In this document: positions 45,355 to 54,908 of the stretch, piece after piece
Numbering within the stretch: the stretch's first letter is position 1
How the letters are laid out: the number at the start of each line of letters is the position of its first letter
Notes under the pieces: model-generated
Told to the model about the DNA's origin: nothing
Databases searched by the model: none
What the model saw: only the letters and a program-made list of their open reading frames with translations
Translations under genes and position numbers: made by a program
Source of the DNA: Pseudomonas entomophila
GTDB lineage: Bacteria; Pseudomonadota; Gammaproteobacteria; Pseudomonadales; Pseudomonadaceae
Assembly: GCF_018417595.1 (NCBI RefSeq)
Contig: NZ_CP070982.1
Coordinates: 1,823,501-1,887,500, forward strand
Direction: 5' to 3'
Length of the DNA: 64,000 nucleotides

Positions 45355-46295
45355 TTGGTGTTCCCCGGGCGCTGGGCGTTCAGGTATTCGCGCAGTTGCT
45401 CGATCATCTCGCTCTGGGTGCTCAGCGGCATCAGCACCACGCGCAGTTTTTGCGCCAGCAGCTCCCAGCGCTCGATGCGCGCCTCTGCCTGCTGACGGTA
45501 GGCCTGGCGCAGGTTGGCGTCCAGGGTGTCGAGCTCCAGTTGCGCGCTGCGCTGGGCGAAACGCAGCAGGCCGGCGGCGGGCAGGGCATGGTCGAGCGGG
45601 TCGCTGACCGGCATCAGCAGCACATCGCAATGGCGCGACAGCATCGCCAGGTGCTGCTCGACGCTGGCGCTGAGGGCGCGCTCGTCGCAGATGACGATGG
45701 CCAGGCTGCCCGGGCGCAGCACCTCGCGTGCCCGGCGCAGGGCCAGGCCTAGGCTGTCGGGGTGCGGCAGCGCTTCGGTGTGCAGCGCCTGGTTGACCTT
45801 GGCCAGGCGGTTGAGCAGTTGCAGCAGGCTCTGCTTGCTGCGCCGCGGCTTGACCTCGTGGTGCTCGTTGTCGCCGAACACCAGGCCGCCGATACGGTCG
45901 TTGTGGCCCAGCGCGGCCCAACCGAACAGTGCCGCGGCCTGGGCCGCGAGCACCGACTTGAATTGCAGCCCCGAGCCGAAGAACAGCCGCTGGCTCTGCT
46001 CGACCATGATGAAGATCGGCCGTTCGCGCTCTTCGTGGAACAGCTTGGTGTGGGGCTCCTGGGTGCGTGCGGTGACGCGCCAGTCGATGTTGCGCACATC
46101 GTCGCCGGCCTGGTAGACCCGCACCTGGTCGAAGTCCACCCCGCGCCCGCGCAGCTTGGAGTGGTGCAGCCCCACCAGCGGGCTGCGCTGGCCGGGGCGG
46201 GAGAACAGCTGGATCTCGCGCACGCGGTGGCGCATGTCGATCAGCTCGGACAGGCCGATGCGGATGCCGTGCTCGGCCAGGTGGGTGGTGGGCAT
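45351..46295 (-). CDS. DUF58 family protein
   Basis: A 314-residue cytoplasmic protein. The conserved DUF58 motif lies at about 40-75 (SKLRGRGVDFDQVRVYQAGDD, RNIDWRVTAR). The rest is a VWA-like fold with no DxSxS (IFIMVEQSQRLFFG). It may act as an adaptor between MoxR and BatA/B. It starts 5 bases after the moxR stop. Confidence 0.9.
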   Translation of the reverse strand: MPTTHLAEHGIRIGLSELIDMRHRVREIQLFSRPGQRSPLVGLHHSKLRGRGVDFDQVRVYQAGDDVRNIDWRVTARTQEPHTKLFHEERERPIFIMVEQSQRLFFGSGLQFKSVLAAQAAALFGWAALGHNDRIGGLVFGDNEHHEVKPRRSKQSLLQLLNRLAKVNQALHTEALPHPDSLGLALRRAREVLRPGSLAIVICDERALSASVEQHLAMLSRHCDVLLMPVSDPLDHALPAAGLLRFAQRSAQLELDTLDANLRQAYRQQAEARIERWELLAQKLRVVLMPLSTQSEMIEQLREYLNAQRPGNTK

Positions 46296-46300
46296 GTCGG

Positions 46301-47260
<960 letters not shown>

Positions 47261-47389
47261 CGTCGACGGTTCCTGGGAATGAGCCGGCGCAAACGGGTGG
47301 AAGCGACTGCCGGGCAAGGGCTGATACTTTAATCCATCCGGGGGGGCGGGGACCAATGGAGGTTTGCAAAAATCGTGTAAAGCAGGGGC

Positions 47390-47407
47390 GGGGGGGGGGG
47401 GGGGGGG
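47390..47407. repeat. Homopolymer of 18 G
   Basis: An unbroken run of 18 G on the + strand (poly-C on the moxR coding strand), about 130 bases upstream of the moxR start. Tracts of this length slip easily in replication and in sequencing. Confidence 0.9.
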
Positions 47408-47427
47408 CAGTGCCTGGCGGGTGTTCG

Positions 47428-47494
47428 GCGAGAGCCTTGCAGTGCCCTTCAGATCGAGCGCCGCTGCAAATCTATCGCCCAGCACCTAGCCGCA
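47428..47494. repeat. Dispersed intergenic repeat, copy B
   Basis: GGCGAGAGCCTTGCAG to CAGCACCTAGCCGC aligns with copy A (40358-40433) except for an internal gap where copy A carries a REP-like piece. The two copies flank the bat operon in direct orientation. Confidence 0.7.
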
Positions 47495-47770
47495 GCCCCC
47501 AATTCCCGCAAAACGCTCCGTTTTTTAAGACTTTCCCCATTCCTTGTAGTCCATTTCCCAAACATACTCCCAGGCCCTTACAAGCCATTGCGGTGCTCTA
47601 GTCTCGGGCGATCGCTACATCGTACGGCTGTGTTTTATGGCGGCTGTGCGTGGGGCATCTTCGGGTGCGCCGGGTTTCCTCTATTTGACCGGTCTGTCAA
47701 CCCATGTACAGCTGCCACCCTGTGTTTGACAGCGAACGGTGATGGTTCCATCTCAAATTGAGGATTCATC

Positions 47771-48310
47771 ATGCTGGAGATTGTCCCCGATCCACCCCAC
47801 CACCCTCATTCCCTTGAAGATACCCTCATCCAGGCCACCGAGTACGCCCTGTGCGCGCTGACCGTGGCCCATCAGACCGTGCATGCCCAGCCCAGATCAC
47901 CGGCCACGATCCTGATGATGGCGTCGATCCACGAAGTCAAATCGCTGCGCGCCCGGCCCTGTTCGCCGGCAAGCCGGCTCCTACCGGCGCTGCGTTTCAC
48001 CTGTAGGAGCCGGCTTGCCGGCGAAAGGGCCCACCCAGGCACCAACAACTTCAGGGAGAAAAACAATGACTACAGACGACACCAACCCCAACACCACCGC
48101 AGGCAAAACCAAGTTCTACCAAGGCGAAGGCCAGACCGTCCCGCTGTTCTGCATCGAATCCGGCATCCCCTGCCAGCACGCCCGCGAACAAGCCTCGGAA
48201 CTGATGGGCTGCGTGCGCGACCTGACCATTGCCGGGATCATGGAAGAGAAGCCGCAACTGCTCTGGGCGTCGTATTACCTGAGCGCACTGGCCAAGGCGC
48301 TGATGGATGA
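47771..48310 (+). CDS. Small Pseudomonas protein whose frame runs into a REP
   Basis: GAGG precedes ATG 47771. About 60 residues look like a genuine small helical protein (MLEIVPDPP, SLEDTLIQATEYALCALTVAHQT, MMASIHEVKSLRAR). The frame then reads through REP DNA (47956-48030) and out of frame through the next gene, stopping at 48310 (179 residues). The original 3' end was probably replaced by the REP, so the real product may be abnormal. No family with known function is recognised. Confidence 0.5.
   Translation: MLEIVPDPPHHPHSLEDTLIQATEYALCALTVAHQTVHAQPRSPATILMMASIHEVKSLRARPCSPASRLLPALRFTCRSRLAGERAHPGTNNFREKNNDYRRHQPQHHRRQNQVLPRRRPDRPAVLHRIRHPLPARPRTSLGTDGLRARPDHCRDHGREAATALGVVLPERTGQGADG
47956..48030. 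repeat. REP pair inside the 3' part of a small gene
   Basis: Arms 47956-47984 and 48003-48030 carry the 'gccggcaagccggctcctac' variant. The left arm starts within the open frame of the gene at 47771; the right arm ends 35 bases before the DUF3077 start. Confidence 0.85.
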
Positions 48311-48335
48311 TGCGGAGCTGGGCATGAGGCACTGA
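48066..48335 (+). CDS. DUF3077 family small protein
   Basis: An 89-residue protein. LFCIESGIPCQHAREQASELMGCVRDL and LLWASYYLSALAKALMDDAEL fit the DUF3077 pattern (short helical proteins numerous in P. putida). Its role is unknown. CAGGGAG lies upstream of ATG 48066. It follows another small gene, and such genes often occur in pairs. Confidence 0.8.
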   Translation: MTTDDTNPNTTAGKTKFYQGEGQTVPLFCIESGIPCQHAREQASELMGCVRDLTIAGIMEEKPQLLWASYYLSALAKALMDDAELGMRH

Positions 48336-48642
48336 GGCAGGATCGGTTCGTTCTGGGTGCCTTGCAGCCAGTCGGGTGGGGTCGATCATGCAATGCATAC
48401 ATCGTGGGGCGGCGGGTGCCGCCCCGATTGCGCTGTTATTTAGCCTGCTGTGGCTGTGTTCGGATGCCGTCTCAGAACTGCGTCGCCGACTGTTTGTGTA
48501 GGTGCCGCCCAAGACGTCGCAACGGTAGTCAGTCTTGAGCTTGCTAGGAATGAGAGTTTGGTCGGAAATTGCCAGATTTTAGCTCGGTACTTTCCGTAAA
48601 GTAACCTGGAAATGCTTGGTTTTAATTTAGCATTTCCTACGG
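48336..48642. other. 307-base gap between DUF3077 and the Rhs-linked cassette
   Basis: No gene seen. The left half has normal GC and contains the hairpin at 48406-48425; the right half is markedly more AT-rich, marking the edge of the foreign-looking segment that runs to about 50450. Confidence 0.6.
48406..48425. terminator. GC hairpin after DUF3077
   Basis: GGGGCGGC-GGGT-GCCGCCCC, a perfect 8-base stem with a four-base loop, 71 bases after the DUF3077 stop. There is no T-run directly after it. Confidence 0.4.
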
Positions 48643-49249
48643 TCATCTAATTTCTTGATGCTCAGGTCTTGGTGTGGCTTGGGATCGTTTGTGAAGTGCA
48701 ATTTTTAGTTTTCTGTAGGGCTTCGGGACATCTTTTCTGTTTAAGGGGGAGTTCATGTCACTTTCGGTTAGTGTGCTGGCCACCATTCGGATTGCCAAGT
48801 GTTCATGCTCTCCGGATTTATCAAGAGAGCTTTCTAGTGTTTCGATAAGATAAGCGCCTCGCGAGCAAGTTTCGTTAAATCTGATAACGTAATAGTTATC
48901 TATCGTCATTGCTCCTTCCTTTCGGGTTTCATCAAAGAAGAATTTTAGCGATCTTGATGCTGGCAGGTTCTTTATGAGTGTTGTCAGCCTGGCGCGAGGG
49001 CCTATTTCGAATGCGTTGCCAATGGGGAGTTTCTTATTGAAATATTGTTTGTGAAGTATCCAAAGTGGATTGCTTTTTATGAAATATATCTATGTAATTT
49101 TCATAGGAGTGAAAATCACAGGTCTCGCCAGTCAAGTAATATCCGGCATCCTCCAGTGTTTCCGGGGAGAAGTCGGAAACGCCAGGAAATTCGGGTTTTT
49201 CTACGCAGCCATCGCGCAGAAAAACATCGACAAGTTCAAATAGTTCCAT
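48643..49249 (-). pseudogene. Frameshifted putative immunity gene of a decayed Rhs cassette
   Basis: Two open frames join here. The first (ATG 49249, MELFELVDVFLRDG) ends at 49034. The second is open from about 49085 to 48643 (SNPLWILHKQYFN, KKLPIGNAFEIG, ..., AMTIDNYYVIRF) and has no start codon before ATG 48909. A one-base change in the A-run of CATAAAAAGC (minus strand, about 49073-49082) would merge them into a protein of about 200 residues. It starts 8 bases after a toxin-like fragment, the usual place for an immunity gene. The AT-rich composition differs from the core genome. No family is recognised. Confidence 0.5.
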
Positions 49250-49257
49250 GATTCACC

Positions 49258-49443
49258 TCATCGTGCAGGATTCGTTTTCGAAGCATGATGCTTGTTCAAG
49301 ATATCCCTGGTCTTAGCAAGTTCTTCCACTCTATTGGATTTCGGGTTGGCATCGATTCCGGCTTGGGCAGCGGATGCCATTTTCTTGAAGTTGCTGGGCT
49401 CTTTAAGATACTCAACAATCCACTCGCATGCTTTTTTCAGCAC
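49258..49443 (-). CDS. Short ORF, possible remnant of a displaced Rhs toxin tip
   Basis: A 61-residue frame (GTG start; LKKACEWIVEYLKEP, ..., DILNKHHASKTNPAR) that reads back to a stop at about 49476. It is basic, AT-rich, has no Shine-Dalgarno that convinces me and ends 8 bases before the putative immunity gene. This is where an orphan C-terminal toxin fragment would lie in an Rhs array. The identity is inference; it could also be a small free-standing gene. Confidence 0.4.
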   Translation of the reverse strand: MLKKACEWIVEYLKEPSNFKKMASAAQAGIDANPKSNRVEELAKTRDILNKHHASKTNPAR

Positions 49444-49550
49444 AATTTTGGACGGATTTATTTTTTTGCTGAATCAGGCTGCGATTGTGGTGAGTTCGCA
49501 GTAGGACATGATGGTTTGTGTGTTTTTTATTAATGGTTGACGCGCATAAG

Positions 49551-49577
49551 CGGTAGCCACAGTCGCTGTGGCTACCG
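49551..49577. terminator. Perfect hairpin after the SUKH immunity gene
   Basis: CGGTAGCCACAG and CTGTGGCTACCG form a 12-base stem with a TCG loop, 42 bases past the SUKH stop. No T-run follows on either strand. It separates the active Rhs/immunity pair from the decayed cassette. Confidence 0.55.
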
Positions 49578-49618
49578 GTGAGTTTCGGTCTGGCACGGGG
49601 AAAGCTCTTGTTGGAAGT

Positions 49619-50053
49619 TTAAGCTGGTGGTTCGAAGTACCAGGTTAAAAACTCGTTAAAGCTTTTCCAGCGAGCAGGGAGTTTGCCATTAATGAACTCA
49701 TCAAGGTGCGAAATGTCGAGATCGTAAACGGCGCCGTCGTTTATTCCGTACAAATACATTCCCTCACTTTCGTCGGAAGATAGTGCGAGGTAGTTTGTCG
49801 GTATCTCGTACCTGTCCCAGACATAGTCAGTTTGATCTGGGATTGCAGGGATGTCTGGGCCTTCAATGTCAAGGAGTTCGGCGACAGGTCGGGGGCTTAT
49901 AAAGCTACCTTGATACTTAAGGTAGAAGCGTCCGAATTCAGAGTCTGTCGCCACTCCCAGATGTTGAAGTGCCGATGCTGCTCTATTTTGATCCGCTCTG
50001 GCGATATCGCCCTTGTAGCCGCTTAAGTACTTTGTAACTTCCAGTGGAATCAT
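49619..50053 (-). CDS. SMI1/KNR4 (SUKH) family immunity protein
   Basis: A 144-residue acidic protein with the SUKH pattern: LEVTKYLSGYKG start, a central EFGRFYLKYQGSF helix-strand, then YEIPTNYLALSSDESEGMYLYG and a C-terminal SFNEFLTWYFE helix. SUKH proteins neutralise nuclease toxins of polymorphic toxin systems by direct binding. The ATG overlaps the Rhs TGA (ATGA), so it is coupled to the toxin and very likely protects against its tip. Confidence 0.85.
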   Translation of the reverse strand: MIPLEVTKYLSGYKGDIARADQNRAASALQHLGVATDSEFGRFYLKYQGSFISPRPVAELLDIEGPDIPAIPDQTDYVWDRYEIPTNYLALSSDESEGMYLYGINDGAVYDLDISHLDEFINGKLPARWKSFNEFLTWYFEPPA

Positions 50054-53000
50054 ATGCTGCAGCCTCCAGTTCTCGATTTGTTTGCCTCTGTCGCACGATC
50101 TTTCCAGTACTGCCTTCGGTCAATGTCAAAAGCATCACGATCAACAGGGAGTTCGGGGTTTTTCTTGTTTCCGTGTGGGTGCAAGGCTTCTCGGCCTCGG
50201 CCTTTTGCAGCTCTGTGTGTGCTTGTCGTTACCTCTAACAGTGGCCCGACCGACTGTTGACGGGAGTGGTGCAGCTGAAGCTGTTGCGGCACACCATTCT
50301 TCATCATGTAGGGTGCGCCACCTTCCATGGCTCGTTGTAAGTTTGTCTTACCTTTGTGTTCCATATCCCAGTCGATATTTTGCTGGTAAACAGTGTAGGT
50401 AAGCCCTGTGCCTCGGTTACAGGGTCCCCAGCTTCCCTTTTTGAAGCGGTTCAAGCCGAGTGGGTCGAGCCAGTCTATCGGATTCGGCGCATAAAGATAA
50501 AAATTGAGCCCACCAGCCAAACCGATAGGGTCTTGGCTAACAAACCGTCCAGCAATGGGTTCGTAGTACCGGTGCCGGTTGTAATGTAGCCCCGTCTCAT
50601 GGTCGTGGTACTGACCCTGGAAGCGAATCGGGTTGCTCAGGCCCTGCTGCTTGGCCCAGTCCGAGCGCTCCTCACGCACCTCGCCCCAGGCCTTGTACTG
50701 CCCGGTCCAGGCGACATTGCCCTGCTCATCGGTCAGCTCCATCGGCGTACCGAGGTGGTCGCAGTGGTACCAGGCAATCGCGTCGAACGCCTGTGGTTTC
50801 ACCTCGGTGTGCCACAACGGATCCTGATCGAAGTCGTACTCGCGCTGGCTCCAATCCGGTTGCTTGTGCAGGCGGATCGGGTTCTTGCGCAGGGCCTGGG
50901 CGACCGGCACGAAGCTGCCCGGTTCGTACAGGTAGTGCACGGTGCGGCCGGTGTCGCCTTCATCGCGTGGCGGTGAGCTCTCCCAGGCCAGGGTGTCGCC
51001 ATCCCAACCAAACAAGGTGAAGCCGCAGCCGAGTTCGCGTTGACGCTTGGCCCGTTGCAGCTGGTTCCAGCCGGTCCCCGCTTCGGGACGATCCCAGAAG
51101 TGCGCCACCGAATGCTTGTGCAAACGCCGGCCCAAGGCGTCGTAGCTGTAGTCGACCTTGAGCTTATCGTCGTTGTAGCTGGCCAGCCGGTCGAACAGGT
51201 CCCAGGTGAAGTGCGCATGGGCGCCGTTGTGCAACCGGTGCACCAGATTGCCGCGTTCGTCATAGCGGTAATGGGTACCCGCGTACTCGCGCAGCAGGTT
51301 GTCCATCAGCTTGTTGCGCCGTGGATCGGCTTCCAGCGGGCGGTTGAGTTCCTGGGTTTTCTGGTCCAGCAGGTTGCCGGCCGGGTCGAAGGCGAAGGTT
51401 TCCACGCCCAGGCGGCTGGTGGCCTTGAGCAGGCGACCGACCGGATCGTACTGGTACTCCAACGGCCCACGACGGCTGTCGTGGATGTTGCTCAGTTGCC
51501 CCGCTGCGTCATAACGGTACTGACGCTTGAGCAGCGTGGACTGGCCGTCATGGCTGCCCAGCAGTTGTTCCTGCAAACGCCCGGCCGGGTCCCAGGCCTG
51601 GTTCTGCATCAGTTTATTACCCTGATGGCGCACGATTTCGCGGTGCAGGTCATCGCGCTCGTAAGCCAGCATCTCGTGCTGGTCGAGGGTCATGCCCAGC
51701 AGGTGGCCGCTGCCGTAGGTCAGCCAGCTGACCTTGTGGCCATCCGGACGAATCGTTGCAGTACGTTGATTGAGCGCATCGTATTCGTGCTGCCACACCG
51801 CGACCATTGGTGTGCCGGTGGCCAGGTAGTGCTGGTGCTCACGGGTCAGGTTGCCGGCTTCGTCGTGGAACCATTGCAGCTTGCTGGCGGCGTTGACCGC
51901 CTGGATCAACTGGCCATTGCCGTCGTAGGCGAAGGTTTCGCTTTGGCTCTGGTTGCCCAGGCGGGCCGTGCGCTCACTCAATCGGCCCATCGGGTCGAAG
52001 GTCAACTCGATGCGGCGCTGCCCGACTTGGGTCGAGGCGAGGCGGCCGCTGTACGGGTCGTACTGGTAACGGGTGACCAGGCCATCGAAACCGGTTTCTT
52101 GCAGCAGCCGGCCCACCGGGTCGTAGAGGAAGCTGGCTTTGCTGGTGTTCTCGTTTTCCAGCCCGATCAAGCGGCCGAGCTTGTCCCAGCGATAACGCAG
52201 GGTGTGTTCGTTGGCGTCGACGCGCTCGCTCAGCAGGCCGACCGCGTTGTAGGTCCAGGCGGTACAGCGATCAAGGGCATCGACATGCGCCAGCAGACGC
52301 CCTTCGGCGTCGTAGTTGAAACGCTCCTCGGTCTTGTCGGGATGGGTGATCTTGGCCAGTTGCCCGGCCTGGTACTCGTAGGCGGTTGTGCTGCCGGCCG
52401 CATCGGTGAAGTCGGTCAACTGGCCGAAGGCGTTGTACGTCCACTGGCTGCTCTTGCCGGAGCAGTCGGTGTAGGCAAGCAACTGTCCGGCATCGTTGTA
52501 GGCGAGCGTCTTTTCGTTGCCCAGCGCATCCTTGATCACCTTGACCAGCCCAGTCGGGGTGTAGGCGAACTCGGTCTTGTGGCCCAACGGGTCGACACTT
52601 TCGACCAGGTTGCCGCGTTCGTCGTAGTCGCGTAGCCACAAGCCACCTTCGGCATCGCGCAGCTTGATCGGCTGGTCGTGATCGTCGTAGGCGTAATGCA
52701 CCGTGCTGTGGTCGGCGCGGATGTGCTGCAGCAGGTTGCTGCGCTCATCGTAGGTGTAGCGGTCCTGGCTGCCGTCGGGGTGGACGTGGCGGATGACGTT
52801 CTTGCGCTGATCGCGGAACAGCCACTCCTCGCGGCCGTCCGGGTGGATCAGGCGGTAGGTGTAGCCCAGGGCGTCGTAGTAGTGCCAGGTTTCCTGGCCG
52901 TGGGCGTCGGTGACATAGGTCAGGCGGATGTTCGGGTCCCAGGCCAGGCGGGTCTCGAAGCTGCCATCGTCGGCCCATTCGTGGATGGCCTTGGCCTGCG

Positions 53001-54777
53001 GGCCGTTGCCGTCCCATTCCAGGTTGATGCCGCGCCCGGTGCGGTCGGTGTAGCGGGTGATCAGGTGCTGGCGGTATTGGTAGTACCAGGCAGCGCCGTG
53101 CTCGTCCTGGGCGGCGATCAGGTCGCCGTGGGTGTCGTAGTGGTAGCCGCACAGCTGACGCAGCGGCGTGCCATCGACCACCTGCCACAGGCCCTGGATA
53201 TGCCCGTGGTCATCGAGCAAGGTGCCCAGTTGCAGGTGGACTTTTTCGGGGTCGTTGTCGGAATAGGTGTTGATATCCGACAGCACCGGTCGGCCATTGA
53301 ACTGGTGCTCGTAGTGCAGCATTGCCCCGGCGCCACTGCGCAGCTGGATATGCGTCAGGTAGAAGCGGTCCCCCTGGCGGGCATAGGTTTCGCGGCGGTC
53401 CAGGCCACGCAGCAACACCAGTTGCTGCTCGGCGGTACGCACCAGGGTGAAGTACTCCACCGCATCATGGTGCGGCTTGCCCTGCTTGGGCAGTGGGTAG
53501 TCGTGGCTGCGGCCGTCGCTGTCGTGGAGCACCACGCCCTTGTCCACAACATCGATACAAGTGGTGAATTCGGTAATCCAGCGGGCGCCGAGCGAACCAT
53601 GATCGAGGGCCGCCAGCCGCGAGTTATAAGTGCGCGTCCAGTTGACCGGGAACGGCCCGGACAGACTGAAATCCTGGTGAGCAAGGGTTTCATCACCAAG
53701 CACATGGCCGATGCTGAAACCGGTACAGGCACAGGGGCCGTTCTTTTCGGGCTTGGGCTGCTTGTTGGCGCGGACCTGGCTGCGCACCACCTCGGTCGGT
53801 CCTTCCGCGTGGACATGCCGGGCCTGGTGGGTGACGCCGGGGCGGATGGCGACGGCCATGCCCGGGCGGCGCGGGTTGGCCAGCACGGTCTCGAGCAGGC
53901 GGGTCAACAGCCAGGCGATGCTGTTTTCCATACCGGCGCTGCCCAGGGCCTGCAGGCGCTGGGGCACGACCTTGGCCAGGTCTTCGAGGGTGCGGATCAA
54001 CGGCCCGAGCAGGCTGTCCAGCTCGCCGCTGAAGTGGCGGGCGACGCTGTTGTAGCCGTCCTTGAGGCTGCCTTCGGTGGCGTTGGCCAGGGCCGACAGG
54101 GCCAGGCGCCAGGCGTCGGTCTCCAGGGCCGAATCGTACAGCGCCACCTGGGCCATCTGCGCACGGGCCAGGCGGTGGCTGCTGGCGGCATCCAGCTTGC
54201 CACGGGCGGCGGCGGTAATGGTCTTGGCCAACGAGGTGAACAACAGGCGCGCGGTGTCGGCAGCGGCGCTGAGCATGGCCGGCAACTGGGCCAGGGCCTC
54301 GCGCACGTAGTGCTCCAGGGCACCGCGGATATTGGCATGCAGGTGGCCGTCGATGATTTCCAGGATCACCGCGCCGATGTGCGCGCCGGGGCGGCGGCGC
54401 AGGGTCTGGCGGGTCAGCTGCAGCACCGGGCGCAGCACCGTGCGGGCACGGGACAGGCCGGGTGGATAGGGGACGATGCCGATCAGGTTGATGCCCAGGC
54501 TGACCCACAGCAGTGGGTCGGGAGAAGGGTTTTCGACCAGTTCGAGGATATCGATCAGGGCGTCCACGCAGGCCAGGGCGTTGGACATGGCGGGTACGGT
54601 TTCGGCGGCCTGGCGCAGCAGTTGCAAATCGACCAGGCCGTAGCTGATTTCCTGCAGCCAGTGGTCAACGGAAGCGGCGGCGGCGCCGAGGTCTTCGCTG
54701 AGGAGGGTGTCGAGAGGGGCAATGGCGATCTGGATTTCGCGCGTGGTGAGCGCGGCATCGGCGGGTGCGGCAGACAT
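50050..54777 (-). CDS. Rhs polymorphic toxin with C-terminal LHH-type nuclease tip
   Basis: 1575 residues. About 1-340 is a helical N-terminal region with a hydrophobic stretch near 85-120 (LLWVSLGINLIGIV). A DUF6531-like start lies at about 366 (DFSLSGPFPVNWTRTYNS). Then come many YD/RHS repeats (YDPxGRL, GNL) to the core end RFVSQDPIGLAGG and DPLGL at about 1442. The last 133 residues (coding 50050-50451) are a variable tip containing LQLHH (1500-1504), THR, ALHP and a YWKDR end, matching the LHH group of HNH/Endo VII nucleases. The tip is more AT-rich than the core. No PAAR motif, VgrG or EagR-type chaperone gene is seen nearby. Confidence 0.9.
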   Translation of the reverse strand: MSAAPADAALTTREIQIAIAPLDTLLSEDLGAAAASVDHWLQEISYGLVDLQLLRQAAETVPAMSNALACVDALIDILELVENPSPDPLLWVSLGINLIGIVPYPPGLSRARTVLRPVLQLTRQTLRRRPGAHIGAVILEIIDGHLHANIRGALEHYVREALAQLPAMLSAAADTARLLFTSLAKTITAAARGKLDAASSHRLARAQMAQVALYDSALETDAWRLALSALANATEGSLKDGYNSVARHFSGELDSLLGPLIRTLEDLAKVVPQRLQALGSAGMENSIAWLLTRLLETVLANPRRPGMAVAIRPGVTHQARHVHAEGPTEVVRSQVRANKQPKPEKNGPCACTGFSIGHVLGDETLAHQDFSLSGPFPVNWTRTYNSRLAALDHGSLGARWITEFTTCIDVVDKGVVLHDSDGRSHDYPLPKQGKPHHDAVEYFTLVRTAEQQLVLLRGLDRRETYARQGDRFYLTHIQLRSGAGAMLHYEHQFNGRPVLSDINTYSDNDPEKVHLQLGTLLDDHGHIQGLWQVVDGTPLRQLCGYHYDTHGDLIAAQDEHGAAWYYQYRQHLITRYTDRTGRGINLEWDGNGPQAKAIHEWADDGSFETRLAWDPNIRLTYVTDAHGQETWHYYDALGYTYRLIHPDGREEWLFRDQRKNVIRHVHPDGSQDRYTYDERSNLLQHIRADHSTVHYAYDDHDQPIKLRDAEGGLWLRDYDERGNLVESVDPLGHKTEFAYTPTGLVKVIKDALGNEKTLAYNDAGQLLAYTDCSGKSSQWTYNAFGQLTDFTDAAGSTTAYEYQAGQLAKITHPDKTEERFNYDAEGRLLAHVDALDRCTAWTYNAVGLLSERVDANEHTLRYRWDKLGRLIGLENENTSKASFLYDPVGRLLQETGFDGLVTRYQYDPYSGRLASTQVGQRRIELTFDPMGRLSERTARLGNQSQSETFAYDGNGQLIQAVNAASKLQWFHDEAGNLTREHQHYLATGTPMVAVWQHEYDALNQRTATIRPDGHKVSWLTYGSGHLLGMTLDQHEMLAYERDDLHREIVRHQGNKLMQNQAWDPAGRLQEQLLGSHDGQSTLLKRQYRYDAAGQLSNIHDSRRGPLEYQYDPVGRLLKATSRLGVETFAFDPAGNLLDQKTQELNRPLEADPRRNKLMDNLLREYAGTHYRYDERGNLVHRLHNGAHAHFTWDLFDRLASYNDDKLKVDYSYDALGRRLHKHSVAHFWDRPEAGTGWNQLQRAKRQRELGCGFTLFGWDGDTLAWESSPPRDEGDTGRTVHYLYEPGSFVPVAQALRKNPIRLHKQPDWSQREYDFDQDPLWHTEVKPQAFDAIAWYHCDHLGTPMELTDEQGNVAWTGQYKAWGEVREERSDWAKQQGLSNPIRFQGQYHDHETGLHYNRHRYYEPIAGRFVSQDPIGLAGGLNFYLYAPNPIDWLDPLGLNRFKKGSWGPCNRGTGLTYTVYQQNIDWDMEHKGKTNLQRAMEGGAPYMMKNGVPQQLQLHHSRQQSVGPLLEVTTSTHRAAKGRGREALHPHGNKKNPELPVDRDAFDIDRRQYWKDRATEANKSRTGGCSI

Positions 54778-54908
54778 CGTGAAAGGGCCTTCCTAGGCCG
54801 GGGACGCGAGGTCCCGGGTGGTCCGTGAGGGCGAAAGGATACTAAGGCGGGGGCGGTTCGGCCATGGGGGAAACCCTGAGGCCTCTGTAGGAGTTTCTGT
54901 AACGGGGC

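Larger units (their letters stand above)
47261..47770. other. 510-base intergenic region upstream of the moxR operon
   Basis: It holds a moxR leader (47261-47340), a G-rich stretch ending in an 18-G tract (47390-47407), dispersed repeat copy B (47428-47494), and about 270 bases in which I see no gene. A possible promoter for the rightward gene (TTGACC 47685, TACAGC 47707, 16-base spacer) lies near its end. On the moxR strand, TAAAGT (complement of 47326-47331) is a -10 candidate. Confidence 0.6.

Noticed and set aside
48051..48512. Minus-strand frame over the DUF3077 gene
   Set aside because: Antisense to a recognisable small protein with a good ribosome site; no support of its own.
49073..49082. 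Programmed frameshift in the putative immunity gene
   Set aside because: The run has only five A and the shift needed is +1, so a classic -1 slippery heptamer is absent; decay or a sequence error is simpler.
52678..54828. 716-codon frame antisense to the Rhs N-terminus
   Set aside because: Rhs domain structure on the minus strand explains the region; the plus frame shows no motif.
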